Assembly (NCBI RefSeq): GCF_008370495.1
Contig: NZ_VTUX01000003.1
Coordinates: forward strand, 372,001 to 436,000
Direction: 5' to 3'
Length of the DNA stretch: 64,000 nucleotides
Source: Pseudohalioglobus sediminis
GTDB lineage: Bacteria > Pseudomonadota > Gammaproteobacteria > Pseudomonadales > Halieaceae
Under the pieces are notes generated by a model. That model was not told the DNA's origin. It was given only the letters and a program-made list of their open reading frames with translations, and ran no database searches. Made by a program: the position numbers and the translations under genes. The number at the start of each line of letters is the position of its first letter. Positions within the stretch are counted from its first letter, which is position 1. Shown one piece after another: positions 8,527 to 15,935 of this stretch.

Positions 8527-9963
8527 ATGAACGACCACCGGTTCCAGCGGGTGCTGGGCGCGAGGGATACGCTCGCGCTGGCCTTTGGCGCAATGATTGG
8601 CTGGGGCTGGGTCGTACTCACCGGAGACTGGGTGGCGACGGCTGGCTCACTGGGCGCCATGCTCGCCTTCATCGGGGGTGGCGTGATGGTGATACTCATT
8701 GGGCTGACATATGCCGAGCTTGCTTCGGCCATGCCGCAGGTTGGCGGCGAACACGTTTACAGTCATCGCGCACTCGGATCGGGGGCATCATTCCTGTGCA
8801 CATGGGCGATCATCCTGGGCTATGTCTCCGTAGTCGCTTTCGAAGCGGTGGCCTTGCCGACTGTGCTCGAGCATCTCTTTCCCGGTTACAAGGTCGGCCT
8901 GCTTTGGAGCATTGCCGACGAGGATGTGTATTTAAGTTGGGTCCTGGTCGGCAGCTGCGGTGCTGCGCTGATGACCTGGCTGAACATTCGCGGTATTCGT
9001 GCATCAGCGTTGCTCCAGAGAACCATCACGGCATTTGTACTTCTCGCCGGCCTGCTGCTAGCGGCGGGCGCTTTCAGCAATGGGTCTGTTGAAAACGCGA
9101 GTCCGTTTTTCGTCGATAGCCCCAGTGGGCTGCTGATGGTGTTGATCATGACGCCCTTCATGTTCGTGGGGTTTGATGTCATACCCCAGACCGCAGAAGA
9201 AATCGACCTTCCATTCAAGCAGATCGGAACATTGCTGATCGTTGCGGTGGTGATGGCTGTAGCCTGGTATGTGCTTATGATTCTCGCAGTATCCCTCGCC
9301 TTACCGCCCGAGCAGATTTCTTCCTCGGGCCTGTCAACAGCGGACGCGATGAGCGCCGTGTTCAACACCTCTACTGCAGGCAAGGCACTCGTATTTGTTG
9401 GCATCGGCGGAATCATTACCAGCTGGAATGCGTTCCTTGTCGGTGGCAGCCGAGCCGTGTACGCCCTGGCCAGGGCGAGGATGCTCCCCGCCTTTCTTGC
9501 CAGGCTGCACCCGACTTACGGGACGCCGGTCAACGCCATACTGATGATCGGTTCGCTCTCATTTATTGCGCCATTGTTCGGCCGTAATGCGCTAGTTTGG
9601 CTGGTAAACGCTGGCGGCCTTGGGATCGTCACAGCCTATGCCATGGTAGCTATATCGTTCCTTGTGTTGCGCAGAAAGGAACCCGATATGGAACGCCCAT
9701 TCAGGGTCACCAGCGGCAAACTGGTAGGTTACACGGCACTCGCGCTGTCGCTGGGTATCGCTTTTCTGTACATGCCTGGCAGTCCCTCTGCACTCACCTG
9801 GCCTTATGAATGGTCAATAGTGCTGATGTGGAGCTTTATAGGCGTTGTCCTGTATCGGGTCTCGGCAGCGCGTCGGCTAGATTCTTTAAGTTTTTATGCT
9901 GGAAAATACCCGCAGGACAACGACACCACTGATAATCAGTGCGATACCGATAATGGCCGGTAA
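8527..9963 (+). CDS. APC-superfamily amino acid/amine permease
   Basis: This 478-residue integral membrane protein has about twelve hydrophobic segments. The first helix carries the family signature ALAFGAMIGWGWVVLTGDW, where the glycine-rich break forms the substrate site, and LTYAELASAMPQVGGEHVY follows in helix 2. These are typical of amino acid-polyamine-organocation transporters. The gene begins 2 bp after the TetR stop, so the two form an operon. It would import (or export) an amine, amino acid or related organic cation across the inner membrane. Given a neighbouring module whose flavin enzyme resembles spermidine dehydrogenase, an amine substrate is a reasonable but unproven idea. Confidence 0.88.
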   Translation: MNDHRFQRVLGARDTLALAFGAMIGWGWVVLTGDWVATAGSLGAMLAFIGGGVMVILIGLTYAELASAMPQVGGEHVYSHRALGSGASFLCTWAIILGYVSVVAFEAVALPTVLEHLFPGYKVGLLWSIADEDVYLSWVLVGSCGAALMTWLNIRGIRASALLQRTITAFVLLAGLLLAAGAFSNGSVENASPFFVDSPSGLLMVLIMTPFMFVGFDVIPQTAEEIDLPFKQIGTLLIVAVVMAVAWYVLMILAVSLALPPEQISSSGLSTADAMSAVFNTSTAGKALVFVGIGGIITSWNAFLVGGSRAVYALARARMLPAFLARLHPTYGTPVNAILMIGSLSFIAPLFGRNALVWLVNAGGLGIVTAYAMVAISFLVLRRKEPDMERPFRVTSGKLVGYTALALSLGIAFLYMPGSPSALTWPYEWSIVLMWSFIGVVLYRVSAARRLDSLSFYAGKYPQDNDTTDNQCDTDNGR

Positions 9964-10082
9964 AGTGCTTCTGTATCGGAATGGGTAATATCGACTTTTT
10001 GGGCGTTTCCGCCAGCGATTGAAATATTATCTTTGAAGCCGCACACTTCCATAGAGGGGAGATAGCAAAGAGAGAGTTATCT

Positions 10083-11108
10083 ATGGTTAGGGCAACCTAC
10101 GTCAGGTTCTACCTATTCCGGGTACTCGAAATTGGGGGGGCATTACCGGCTCTGTTAAAGGATACTGACATTGACTATCAGCGCATTAACGACAGTGACT
10201 ATACGATAGACCTGTTACAGCTAAAGCAACTGATTAGCAATATCATCGCACTAGATATTGACGATACACTGTCATTCCAGTTAGGTCGCGGATTTTCACT
10301 CAAACAACTGGGCTTGATCGGTCACGCATTGGCGAGTTGCGAGACCATGTTGAGTGTCTGCACTTTTTGGAACCACTTTAATGCACTAATCGGCAACGCG
10401 ATTAACTTCCCGGTGAGTCTCGACGAAGAGCAGTGCACCATAGAATTCGTCGAGGCGTGCCCACTGGATGAGGCACTGCCCTTTTGTATCGAGCAATCGA
10501 TGTCCAGCACCTTGGCGCTGTTTGAAGAGCTCACCGGCAAGCCGGTCCGCTTCCAGCACATAGAACTTTCCTATCCTCAGCCACAATCACCGGAGCAACT
10601 CCATGCCTATCAGGACCACTTTCAATGCCCGGTCCGGTTCAATTGTGCTAGAAACATGGTCTATTTTGACAAAGCAGATCTGCAACGCCCCATTGTCAAT
10701 GCAGATCGAGAAACCTACCTGGTGTTCAATCAGCACTGCAAGCATGTGCTGGCCGAGCTTGAGGCATCAGAAGGCTTAGGCAAAAGAATTCGTCAAATTT
10801 TTATCAGCCGCTCTCGACAGCCTCCAAAAATGAATGAGTTGGCCAAGCATTTGGGGTATAGCGAGAGAAATCTAAGGCGCAAGCTGAGCGAAGAAGAACT
10901 GTCTTATAAGCAGCTGCTAAACGATTTTCGCCGCGACCTGAGTATTCAATATCTGAAGACCACCAGTTTGAGCGCCAAGGAGATAGCCTATCTAGTGGGA
11001 TTCGACGACATCACTTCATACCGCAGAGCATTTAAGGCCTGGACTGGAAAGACAGTCAATCAATACCGCACTGAGCTACCTCAAAACGAGAGCTTGTATC
11101 AGCGATAA
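10083..11108 (+). CDS. AraC-family transcriptional regulator
   Basis: This 341-residue protein has an N-terminal ligand-binding domain of the arabinose-binding-like type found in OruR/ArgR-like AraC proteins. The C-terminal double helix-turn-helix spans about residues 235-335: MNELAKHLGYSERNLRRKL and AKEIAYLVGFDDITSYRRAFKAWTG, the latter being the AraC signature. It stands alone on the plus strand, 119 bp after the permease gene, and is convergent with the pilin-like/AveC operon 50 bp downstream. It probably controls that operon or the divergent ATPase/VWA genes, in response to an unknown small molecule. The start has a purine-rich leader (GAGAGAG). Confidence 0.88.
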   Translation: MVRATYVRFYLFRVLEIGGALPALLKDTDIDYQRINDSDYTIDLLQLKQLISNIIALDIDDTLSFQLGRGFSLKQLGLIGHALASCETMLSVCTFWNHFNALIGNAINFPVSLDEEQCTIEFVEACPLDEALPFCIEQSMSSTLALFEELTGKPVRFQHIELSYPQPQSPEQLHAYQDHFQCPVRFNCARNMVYFDKADLQRPIVNADRETYLVFNQHCKHVLAELEASEGLGKRIRQIFISRSRQPPKMNELAKHLGYSERNLRRKLSEEELSYKQLLNDFRRDLSIQYLKTTSLSAKEIAYLVGFDDITSYRRAFKAWTGKTVNQYRTELPQNESLYQR

Positions 11109-11158
11109 TCGACACGAGTAAAACCGTTTCATGTAGATCTTTCTGCTTTTTTCACGGA

Positions 11159-11716
11159 CTAACCGATCAAGTCTTCAAGAAACAGCACCAGTGACGGCTT
11201 ACGTTCGTCCAGAGAACGAGGCGGATGGCAGCGCGTAGGTAACCATGGCGCGTAATTTGCTGTAGTATCTGCCGGGCTGGCGGCATAGGCTATGCGTGGA
11301 CTGTCACCCAAACTAATTGGCTCTGCCGTACCGCAGGCCCACCGAATATTGCCCTCACTATCTGCACCGGCATACCAAACAAACTCTTTACCAGCGATTC
11401 TTTCTCTGGCATCGCTCCTAAACGTTGCCTTGATCACGCAATTGGATTCCAGGCGAACATTCTCCACATAGCGACCTTCGGCTACTTTCACCCCCACACC
11501 GGCCACACCCGGAGCTGGGCAACTGCCGTTTTTCTGTAGGTAAGTATTAACGGCCATTTGCACTGGTTTCATCAACGTGTGGGGCTCAACGCCTTGAGCA
11601 CGGCCAGTATAGGCAGCGATGGCTGGCAGGGTCACATAAACCACCAGACAGCCAATGGCCCAGGCGACAATTTTTTCGATACGGCTGAGGCCAGACTGTT
11701 TTTTAAAATTAGTCAT
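11159..11716 (-). CDS. Membrane-anchored protein with a pilin-like C-terminal domain
   Basis: The protein has 185 residues from ATG 11716; a GTG at 11728, overlapping the stop of the AveC-like gene, is an alternative. One hydrophobic segment lies near the N terminus (IVAWAIGCLVVYVTLPAIAAY), followed by a globular domain. The domain shows EGRYVENVRLESNCVIKATF and IRWACGT, a pattern reminiscent of the C-terminal fold of type IV pilins (beta strands, then WxC). A classical prepilin peptidase site (G followed by FTLIE) is missing, so assembly into a pilus is unlikely. It contains four cysteines (NGSC, ESNC, WACG, TRCH) that could pair in the periplasm. It is translationally linked to the upstream AveC-like gene, so the two products probably work together. 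Function unknown. Confidence 0.65.
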   Translation of the reverse strand: MTNFKKQSGLSRIEKIVAWAIGCLVVYVTLPAIAAYTGRAQGVEPHTLMKPVQMAVNTYLQKNGSCPAPGVAGVGVKVAEGRYVENVRLESNCVIKATFRSDARERIAGKEFVWYAGADSEGNIRWACGTAEPISLGDSPRIAYAASPADTTANYAPWLPTRCHPPRSLDERKPSLVLFLEDLIG

Positions 11717-11727
11717 GATCGACCCCA

Positions 11728-12840
11728 CTAGTTAGTAATATCGCGAATCAGAATTTTTTCGGCAGGCAGGGTACCGTAACGCAGCTCCAGATTGGGATCG
11801 ACACTGATCCCCTCAATAGTGCGCGTAATCGGAATGCTAGGGGCCGGGCATGCATATCGGGTGCCTTCGCCACAAATACCGGATGTCAGATAAGACGGAT
11901 AGCCTTCAGGCATGGCGTCACCGTGAGTGCTAAACCACTGCATGGGCAAATTGTAGGTGATCATCATCGTGGTCTGCATCAGTCCAGAAATCGCCAGGAA
12001 ACGAATAAAGGTCTTGCTACCATCGCCAGTCTGTAGCTTATCGATCCCTTTTTCGCACATCATATGACCTTTATCGTCTTTAAAGTAACGCCAACAACCA
12101 CATACGGCATATGTGCCCCCCCAGGCTACAATTTCGTACAGCGGGAAGTGCCACATCTCGCCACCAAACAAGGAGATACTTTGAATGGATCCTGCGTAGG
12201 CATAACCCCCCGTGTGTAGATACACTCCCTCCATAATTAGATCAAAGCCAAAGCCAGCAGCAAGTGCCACACAGATGAGGGATATGATGCCAGCTGCTGG
12301 CTTGTGTTCTTTCCACTTGCGCATACACCAACACACAAAGACGATCGGCCACATCATGAAAAAGATATACCCCGTGGTCCAGGTCAACAGCGGCTCAGCT
12401 ACAAACCGGGTATTGGGGCTCAATGCGCCCGGCGCAAACTCCACCCAGTTTCCCAGATTGAAGTGCAGACTGTTATAGAAGAACCAGGGGGATGAGTACA
12501 CCAGCATAGAGTCCTGCCAGAACATGAACAGGAATACCAGCAACAGGATGCCATCGGATGACAATTTTCCGGTTCTAATTTTGGGATTGATGACATAGCG
12601 CCAAAACACCCAACCAGCAATAATCGGGCCGAGTATATCCAGAGTAATTATCCAACGCGTGGTTTCAAACGCAGGGATATCCGCGCCGGGATCGACAGGA
12701 GTGGCGTTGCCGGTGGCGATCCAGGTACCCAAGGTATACGTCATTACCAAAAGCCAGAACACACCAACCCACGCCCAGAGTTTTACTACTGGAAACTCTT
12801 CCCCCTCAATTGGCAGAGGCTGAGCAACGGAAGTACCCAT
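11728..12840 (-). CDS. AveC-like (spirocyclase family) multi-pass membrane protein
   Basis: This 370-residue protein has about seven hydrophobic segments, including LWAWVGVFWLLVMTYTLGTW, and conserved-looking loops such as FWQDSMLVYSSPWFFYNS and FGGEMWHFPLYEIVAWGG. This resembles proteins annotated as spirocyclase AveC family. The founding member acts in avermectin spiroketal chemistry in Streptomyces, but proteobacterial members have no established role. The polar residues in membrane segments (Trp, Asp, His, Glu) suggest an enzyme or carrier for a hydrophobic molecule. ATG 12840 has a good AGGAG site. It heads a two-gene operon with the pilin-like protein and is divergent from the ATPase/VWA pair. 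The family assignment is from memory of its sequence pattern. Confidence 0.7.
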   Translation of the reverse strand: MGTSVAQPLPIEGEEFPVVKLWAWVGVFWLLVMTYTLGTWIATGNATPVDPGADIPAFETTRWIITLDILGPIIAGWVFWRYVINPKIRTGKLSSDGILLLVFLFMFWQDSMLVYSSPWFFYNSLHFNLGNWVEFAPGALSPNTRFVAEPLLTWTTGYIFFMMWPIVFVCWCMRKWKEHKPAAGIISLICVALAAGFGFDLIMEGVYLHTGGYAYAGSIQSISLFGGEMWHFPLYEIVAWGGTYAVCGCWRYFKDDKGHMMCEKGIDKLQTGDGSKTFIRFLAISGLMQTTMMITYNLPMQWFSTHGDAMPEGYPSYLTSGICGEGTRYACPAPSIPITRTIEGISVDPNLELRYGTLPAEKILIRDITN

Positions 12841-13187
12841 ATCTTATTCTCCTGATATCATTTTGAAAATTACGCGTTATAGCCACTAAGGAGTCACGGA
12901 GAATAGTCAATAAAGCAGCCGATCCGGTAGTGCAAAAACAGCACAATTGATTGCCGGAACGGCCATTTTCGAACCGAAACCTGATCCAGGACCCCCCAAA
13001 TGACCTTGTTTCGCCGCTGAGACCCTGATGCCTGGTGGACACACCGCTATCCCGGCGCTCTCGGCTATGCTTGCCATCTCAATGGCCGAAACTGCAATCA
13101 TTTCGATATGATCTACTCCCTTTTCTACGGCAAACTGAAAACCCTCAAATCAAGTGTCCGTCCACAGACCCCGGGAATGAACCAGCA
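12841..13187. other. Divergent intergenic region between AveC-like and MoxR-type ATPase genes
   Basis: These 347 bp separate two divergent operons and must hold both promoters. The only repeat I see is AAGTGTCCGTCCA at 13152-13164, which recurs just after the VWA gene. Open frames here lack ribosome sites and recognisable domains, and no convincing gene or operator dyad is visible. Confidence 0.5.
13152..13164 (+). repeat. 13-bp direct repeat AAGTGTCCGTCCA, copy 1
   Basis: AAGTGTCCGTCCA lies 23 bp before the start of the ATPase gene. The same 13 bases in the same orientation occur at 15719-15731, 7 bp after the VWA gene, so the two copies bracket the ATPase/VWA pair. They may be ends left by a mobile element; an IS5-type transposase relic lies next to the second copy. 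A 13-bp match alone can arise by chance. Confidence 0.4.
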
Positions 13188-14009
13188 ATGACTCAAGTAT
13201 CGATCGATCTAATGCCGTCGGCATCACCCGTTAGTTACTTCCCCACCGCGGATGAAGTGGAAATTTTTTCGGCGGCCGCGCAGCAAAAACTGGCAGTCAT
13301 GCTCAAAGGTCCGACCGGCTGCGGCAAAACTCGCTTTGTCGAGTATATGGCACAGCAGCTGGGCCGCCCCTTGATCACCATCCCTTGCCACGAAGACCTG
13401 ACCGCGGCTGACTTGGTGGGTCGATACCTCTTAAAGGGGGGAGAAACCGTATGGGAAGATGGCCCGATGACTCGGGCCGTTAAACTGGGCGCCATCTGTT
13501 ATCTTGATGAGGTGGTAGAGGCTCGCTCTGATACCATCGTGGTCATTCACCCACTGACTGATCATCGCCGCGAACTGCACATCGATCGGCTCAACCAGAC
13601 CCTGAACGTCCCAGACGACTTTATGGTAGTTGTGTCTTACAACCCCGGCTATCAGAGCGTGCTCAAAGACCTGAAGGAATCGACCCGCCAGCGTATGGTT
13701 GGAATCGATTTCGATTACCCAGGTGCCGACGTGGAAACAAATATACTGGTCTGCGAAACCGGCTTGAATGAGAGCGTATGCCTGGATCTAGTCAAACTGG
13801 CCGGAGCTATTCGCCGTCTCGACAGTAGCGGCCTTTCGGAAGCCGCCTCGACTCGCACTATTGTCGCAACGGCTCGCCTCATTAATGGCGGGGTTAGTCC
13901 GCGCCGCGCTGCTATCGCCTGCATTGCCTCTGCGCTGAGCGATGATCTGGAAATCATTGCCGGCCTGAGCGAGATGATTGATAACTACCTGCCGGAATCC
14001 CTCCGGTAA
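13188..14009 (+). CDS. MoxR-type AAA+ ATPase of the CbbQ/NirQ/NorQ family
   Basis: The protein has 273 residues from ATG 13188; the frame is open further upstream, but homology-like sequence begins at MTQVSIDLMP. Walker A is GPTGCGKT (residues 41-48), Walker B is ICYLDEVVEA (Asp107-Glu108), and a sensor-like VVVSYNPGYQ follows. The C-terminal part SEAASTRTIVATARLINGGVSPRRAA is typical of CbbQ/NorQ C-terminal domains. Family members form ring ATPases that, with a VWA partner, activate metalloenzymes such as Rubisco or nitric oxide reductase. Its partner gene starts 22 bp downstream. No Rubisco, NO reductase or CO dehydrogenase genes are present, so the client is unknown; the divergent AveC-like operon is the nearest candidate. 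Confidence 0.88.
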   Translation: MTQVSIDLMPSASPVSYFPTADEVEIFSAAAQQKLAVMLKGPTGCGKTRFVEYMAQQLGRPLITIPCHEDLTAADLVGRYLLKGGETVWEDGPMTRAVKLGAICYLDEVVEARSDTIVVIHPLTDHRRELHIDRLNQTLNVPDDFMVVVSYNPGYQSVLKDLKESTRQRMVGIDFDYPGADVETNILVCETGLNESVCLDLVKLAGAIRRLDSSGLSEAASTRTIVATARLINGGVSPRRAAIACIASALSDDLEIIAGLSEMIDNYLPESLR

Positions 14010-14031
14010 CCGCCAGCAGGTACTCAAGCCT

Positions 14032-15711
14032 ATGCATCGCCTCGCTTTCGTCGCCAGTGGCATTGCCGGACAAGCACTGGATATCCAGGAATTGCACCAA
14101 GACGATGCCAGTTATACCGATGGACACTACCTCTATATCAATTCATCGCTAACACCCGTACAGCAAGTGGACGCAGTGCTGTTTCAATCTCTACTACTCA
14201 GAGCCGGCAGCCTCGAAAAACAGCGCACCAGAGCGTTGCTCGGCCAGCCAGGTCTGACCCGCAGCTATCTGGTCTTGGAAATCTACCGAGCATTGGACAT
14301 GTACCAAGCCGAACTTCCATCACAGCTGATTAGCCGCTACCCGAAACCAGATAGTTTGGAGCTAGCTAGTAACCCCGCAGGCTCGCTGGTACTGGCCACA
14401 AAGAACCGCCGCAATATCCCTAAGCCGCTTGTAGAGTTTGGTCGTATTCGCCCATTGAAAATACGCTCCTACGAGGGTTTCGCCAAGGGCGGTAGATTCA
14501 GCCAAGCTGAGCTGTCGGGAAACTTTAGTATTGCTGAATTGGCCGAACACGATGAAGATGCCGAGACAGAAACCTCCAGTATTCTGGCGATGTTCAAAAA
14601 CCCCCTTAGCGATGGCAATAATGCACTTAGCCGTACTCTGAATAAAATTCTAGGCAGCGGCACCAACGGCTCAGGCGAAGGGGGCGACGATGATGAAGGC
14701 TATGGCAGTGTCCCGATGGAACGCGGGGCGCAGACACTTCTCTCCAACCAGAGCAACGCCCAGATCATGCCCGGCGACCACGCACCGCTTCCCAGCGTGT
14801 TTGAACCGTCGACAGCCGAATTCCAGTACCCCGAATGGGACGAGAGTCGTCAGCACTACAAGCCTGATTTCACACTAATCACCGAGCTCGATCCCTGGGA
14901 AGAACCTGCGGAGTTCAAACGCTATGGCGCCGACTACGCCCGTCAACTGCAGCACCAGATGAGCAGTGTAGGCGTTGAATACCAGCGCCATTCCCATCAA
15001 CCCGCTGGCGAGGATTTTGACCTTGATGCGATCGTAAACTATGCCATCACACTGAACAGCGGCAACAGCCCGGATGAGTCGATCTACCGTATGTCCCGAA
15101 AGAGCAGGCGCGATCTCAGCACCCTGATGTTGCTGGACATCTCTGGTTCAACTAAAGACTTCAACGACAGCGGCGTCAGTATTCACGAGCAGCAAGCCAG
15201 TTTTGTCGATGCTCTTGCGACAGCCCTCTATAAGCTGGGCGATCAGGTCGCTATGTACGGCTTTCATTCCTGGGGCAGTCGCATGGTGCGATTCATGCGC
15301 ATTAAGGCGTTTACTGAGCGTGGCGGCAGTCAGGTTGCTCGCCGCATCAGACAGCTCCGACCTTCCGGTTACAGCCGCCTGGGTGCAGCTATCCGACATG
15401 CCACCTACCTGATCAGCCAAAAGCGGCTCACCCATCATCGGCTGCTGCTGTTTGTGACCGATGGTTTTGCCTATGACGATGGCTACGAAGACCATTACGC
15501 AGAAGCAGATACCGTCAAGGCACTGGAAGAAGCCCGTAACCTTGGTATCGTTTGCGCCTGTGTCAGCATCGGCACTGATAAAAGCGACCAGGCGCTAACA
15601 AGAACCTTCGGCAACGCCGCCTATATTCGCTGCGAAACCTTACACGAGCTACCTCGACGACTGCGCAAACATCTGCAAAGCGCGCTAAACAGCGCTGCTA
15701 AAACTGGTTAG
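14032..15711 (+). CDS. VWA-domain protein of the NorD/CbbO type
   Basis: The protein has 559 residues from ATG 14032; an in-frame ATG at 13978 would overlap the ATPase gene. The N-terminal two-thirds is helical with a low-complexity acidic linker (GTNGSGEGGDDDEG near 210-225). The C-terminal von Willebrand A domain carries a complete metal-ion site: DISGS at residues 369-373, with later LRPSGYSRLGAAIRH and FVTDGFAYDDGY supplying the remaining motifs. This is the partner architecture of NorQ/CbbQ ATPases, in which the VWA protein docks the ring onto the client enzyme. It is co-transcribed with the ATPase. It resembles NorD more than short CoxE proteins in size. The client is not identifiable here. 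Confidence 0.87.
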   Translation: MHRLAFVASGIAGQALDIQELHQDDASYTDGHYLYINSSLTPVQQVDAVLFQSLLLRAGSLEKQRTRALLGQPGLTRSYLVLEIYRALDMYQAELPSQLISRYPKPDSLELASNPAGSLVLATKNRRNIPKPLVEFGRIRPLKIRSYEGFAKGGRFSQAELSGNFSIAELAEHDEDAETETSSILAMFKNPLSDGNNALSRTLNKILGSGTNGSGEGGDDDEGYGSVPMERGAQTLLSNQSNAQIMPGDHAPLPSVFEPSTAEFQYPEWDESRQHYKPDFTLITELDPWEEPAEFKRYGADYARQLQHQMSSVGVEYQRHSHQPAGEDFDLDAIVNYAITLNSGNSPDESIYRMSRKSRRDLSTLMLLDISGSTKDFNDSGVSIHEQQASFVDALATALYKLGDQVAMYGFHSWGSRMVRFMRIKAFTERGGSQVARRIRQLRPSGYSRLGAAIRHATYLISQKRLTHHRLLLFVTDGFAYDDGYEDHYAEADTVKALEEARNLGIVCACVSIGTDKSDQALTRTFGNAAYIRCETLHELPRRLRKHLQSALNSAAKTG

Positions 15712-15718
15712 CAATTAT

Positions 15719-15731
15719 AAGTGTCCGTCCA
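15719..15731 (+). repeat. 13-bp direct repeat AAGTGTCCGTCCA, copy 2
   Basis: This is identical to 13152-13164 and lies immediately after the VWA gene, about 80 bp before an IS5-type transposase relic. The spacing would fit a former left end of an insertion sequence, but no matching right end is visible. Confidence 0.4.
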
Positions 15732-15809
15732 GGTTTACCAATCTTCATAATCTGCGCTTAATTCTTATGTTTTTTCTGCAAGAGGTTCTGCGGCAAATGC
15801 CTCTAGGCA

Positions 15810-15899
15810 TATGGCTTTAAAAAACACCACAAGAAAACTCGCAAAGACCAGTTCTTGGCGGAAATGGATGATCCTATTCCCTGGGAGAGACTGGTGGCA
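15810..15899 (+). pseudogene. N-terminal relic of an IS5-family transposase
   Basis: In the gap between the convergent VWA and acyl-CoA dehydrogenase genes, a plus-strand frame encodes GFKKHH, then KKTRKDQFLAEMD and PIPWERLV. This matches the conserved start of IS5-family transposases (KTR(K/R)..FL.EMD..IPW..L). The similarity stops near 15899 and the frame ends at a stop about 15 codons on; the DDE catalytic domain is absent. A stop codon lies just upstream in frame. It is a decayed fragment and cannot encode an active enzyme. Confidence 0.7.
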
Positions 15900-15935
15900 C
15901 CTGATCGTACTGCAGCGAAGCTCGCCGCTCTTTTA

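Noticed and set aside
11159-11716. Calling the small protein a type IV pilin.
   Set aside because: It lacks the prepilin peptidase cleavage motif and no pilus assembly gene is near; only the C-terminal domain is pilin-like.
12907-13101. A 64-codon minus-strand frame in the divergent region before the ATPase gene.
   Set aside because: No ribosome site, no recognisable domain, and it lies where promoters are expected.
13188-15711. Naming the ATPase/VWA pair norQ and norD and inferring nitric oxide reduction.
   Set aside because: There is no norB or norC, and the families also serve Rubisco and other enzymes.
15797-15812. ATGCC-TCTA-GGCAT hairpin as a terminator for the VWA gene.
   Set aside because: The stem is only 5 bp and no T-run follows on the plus strand.
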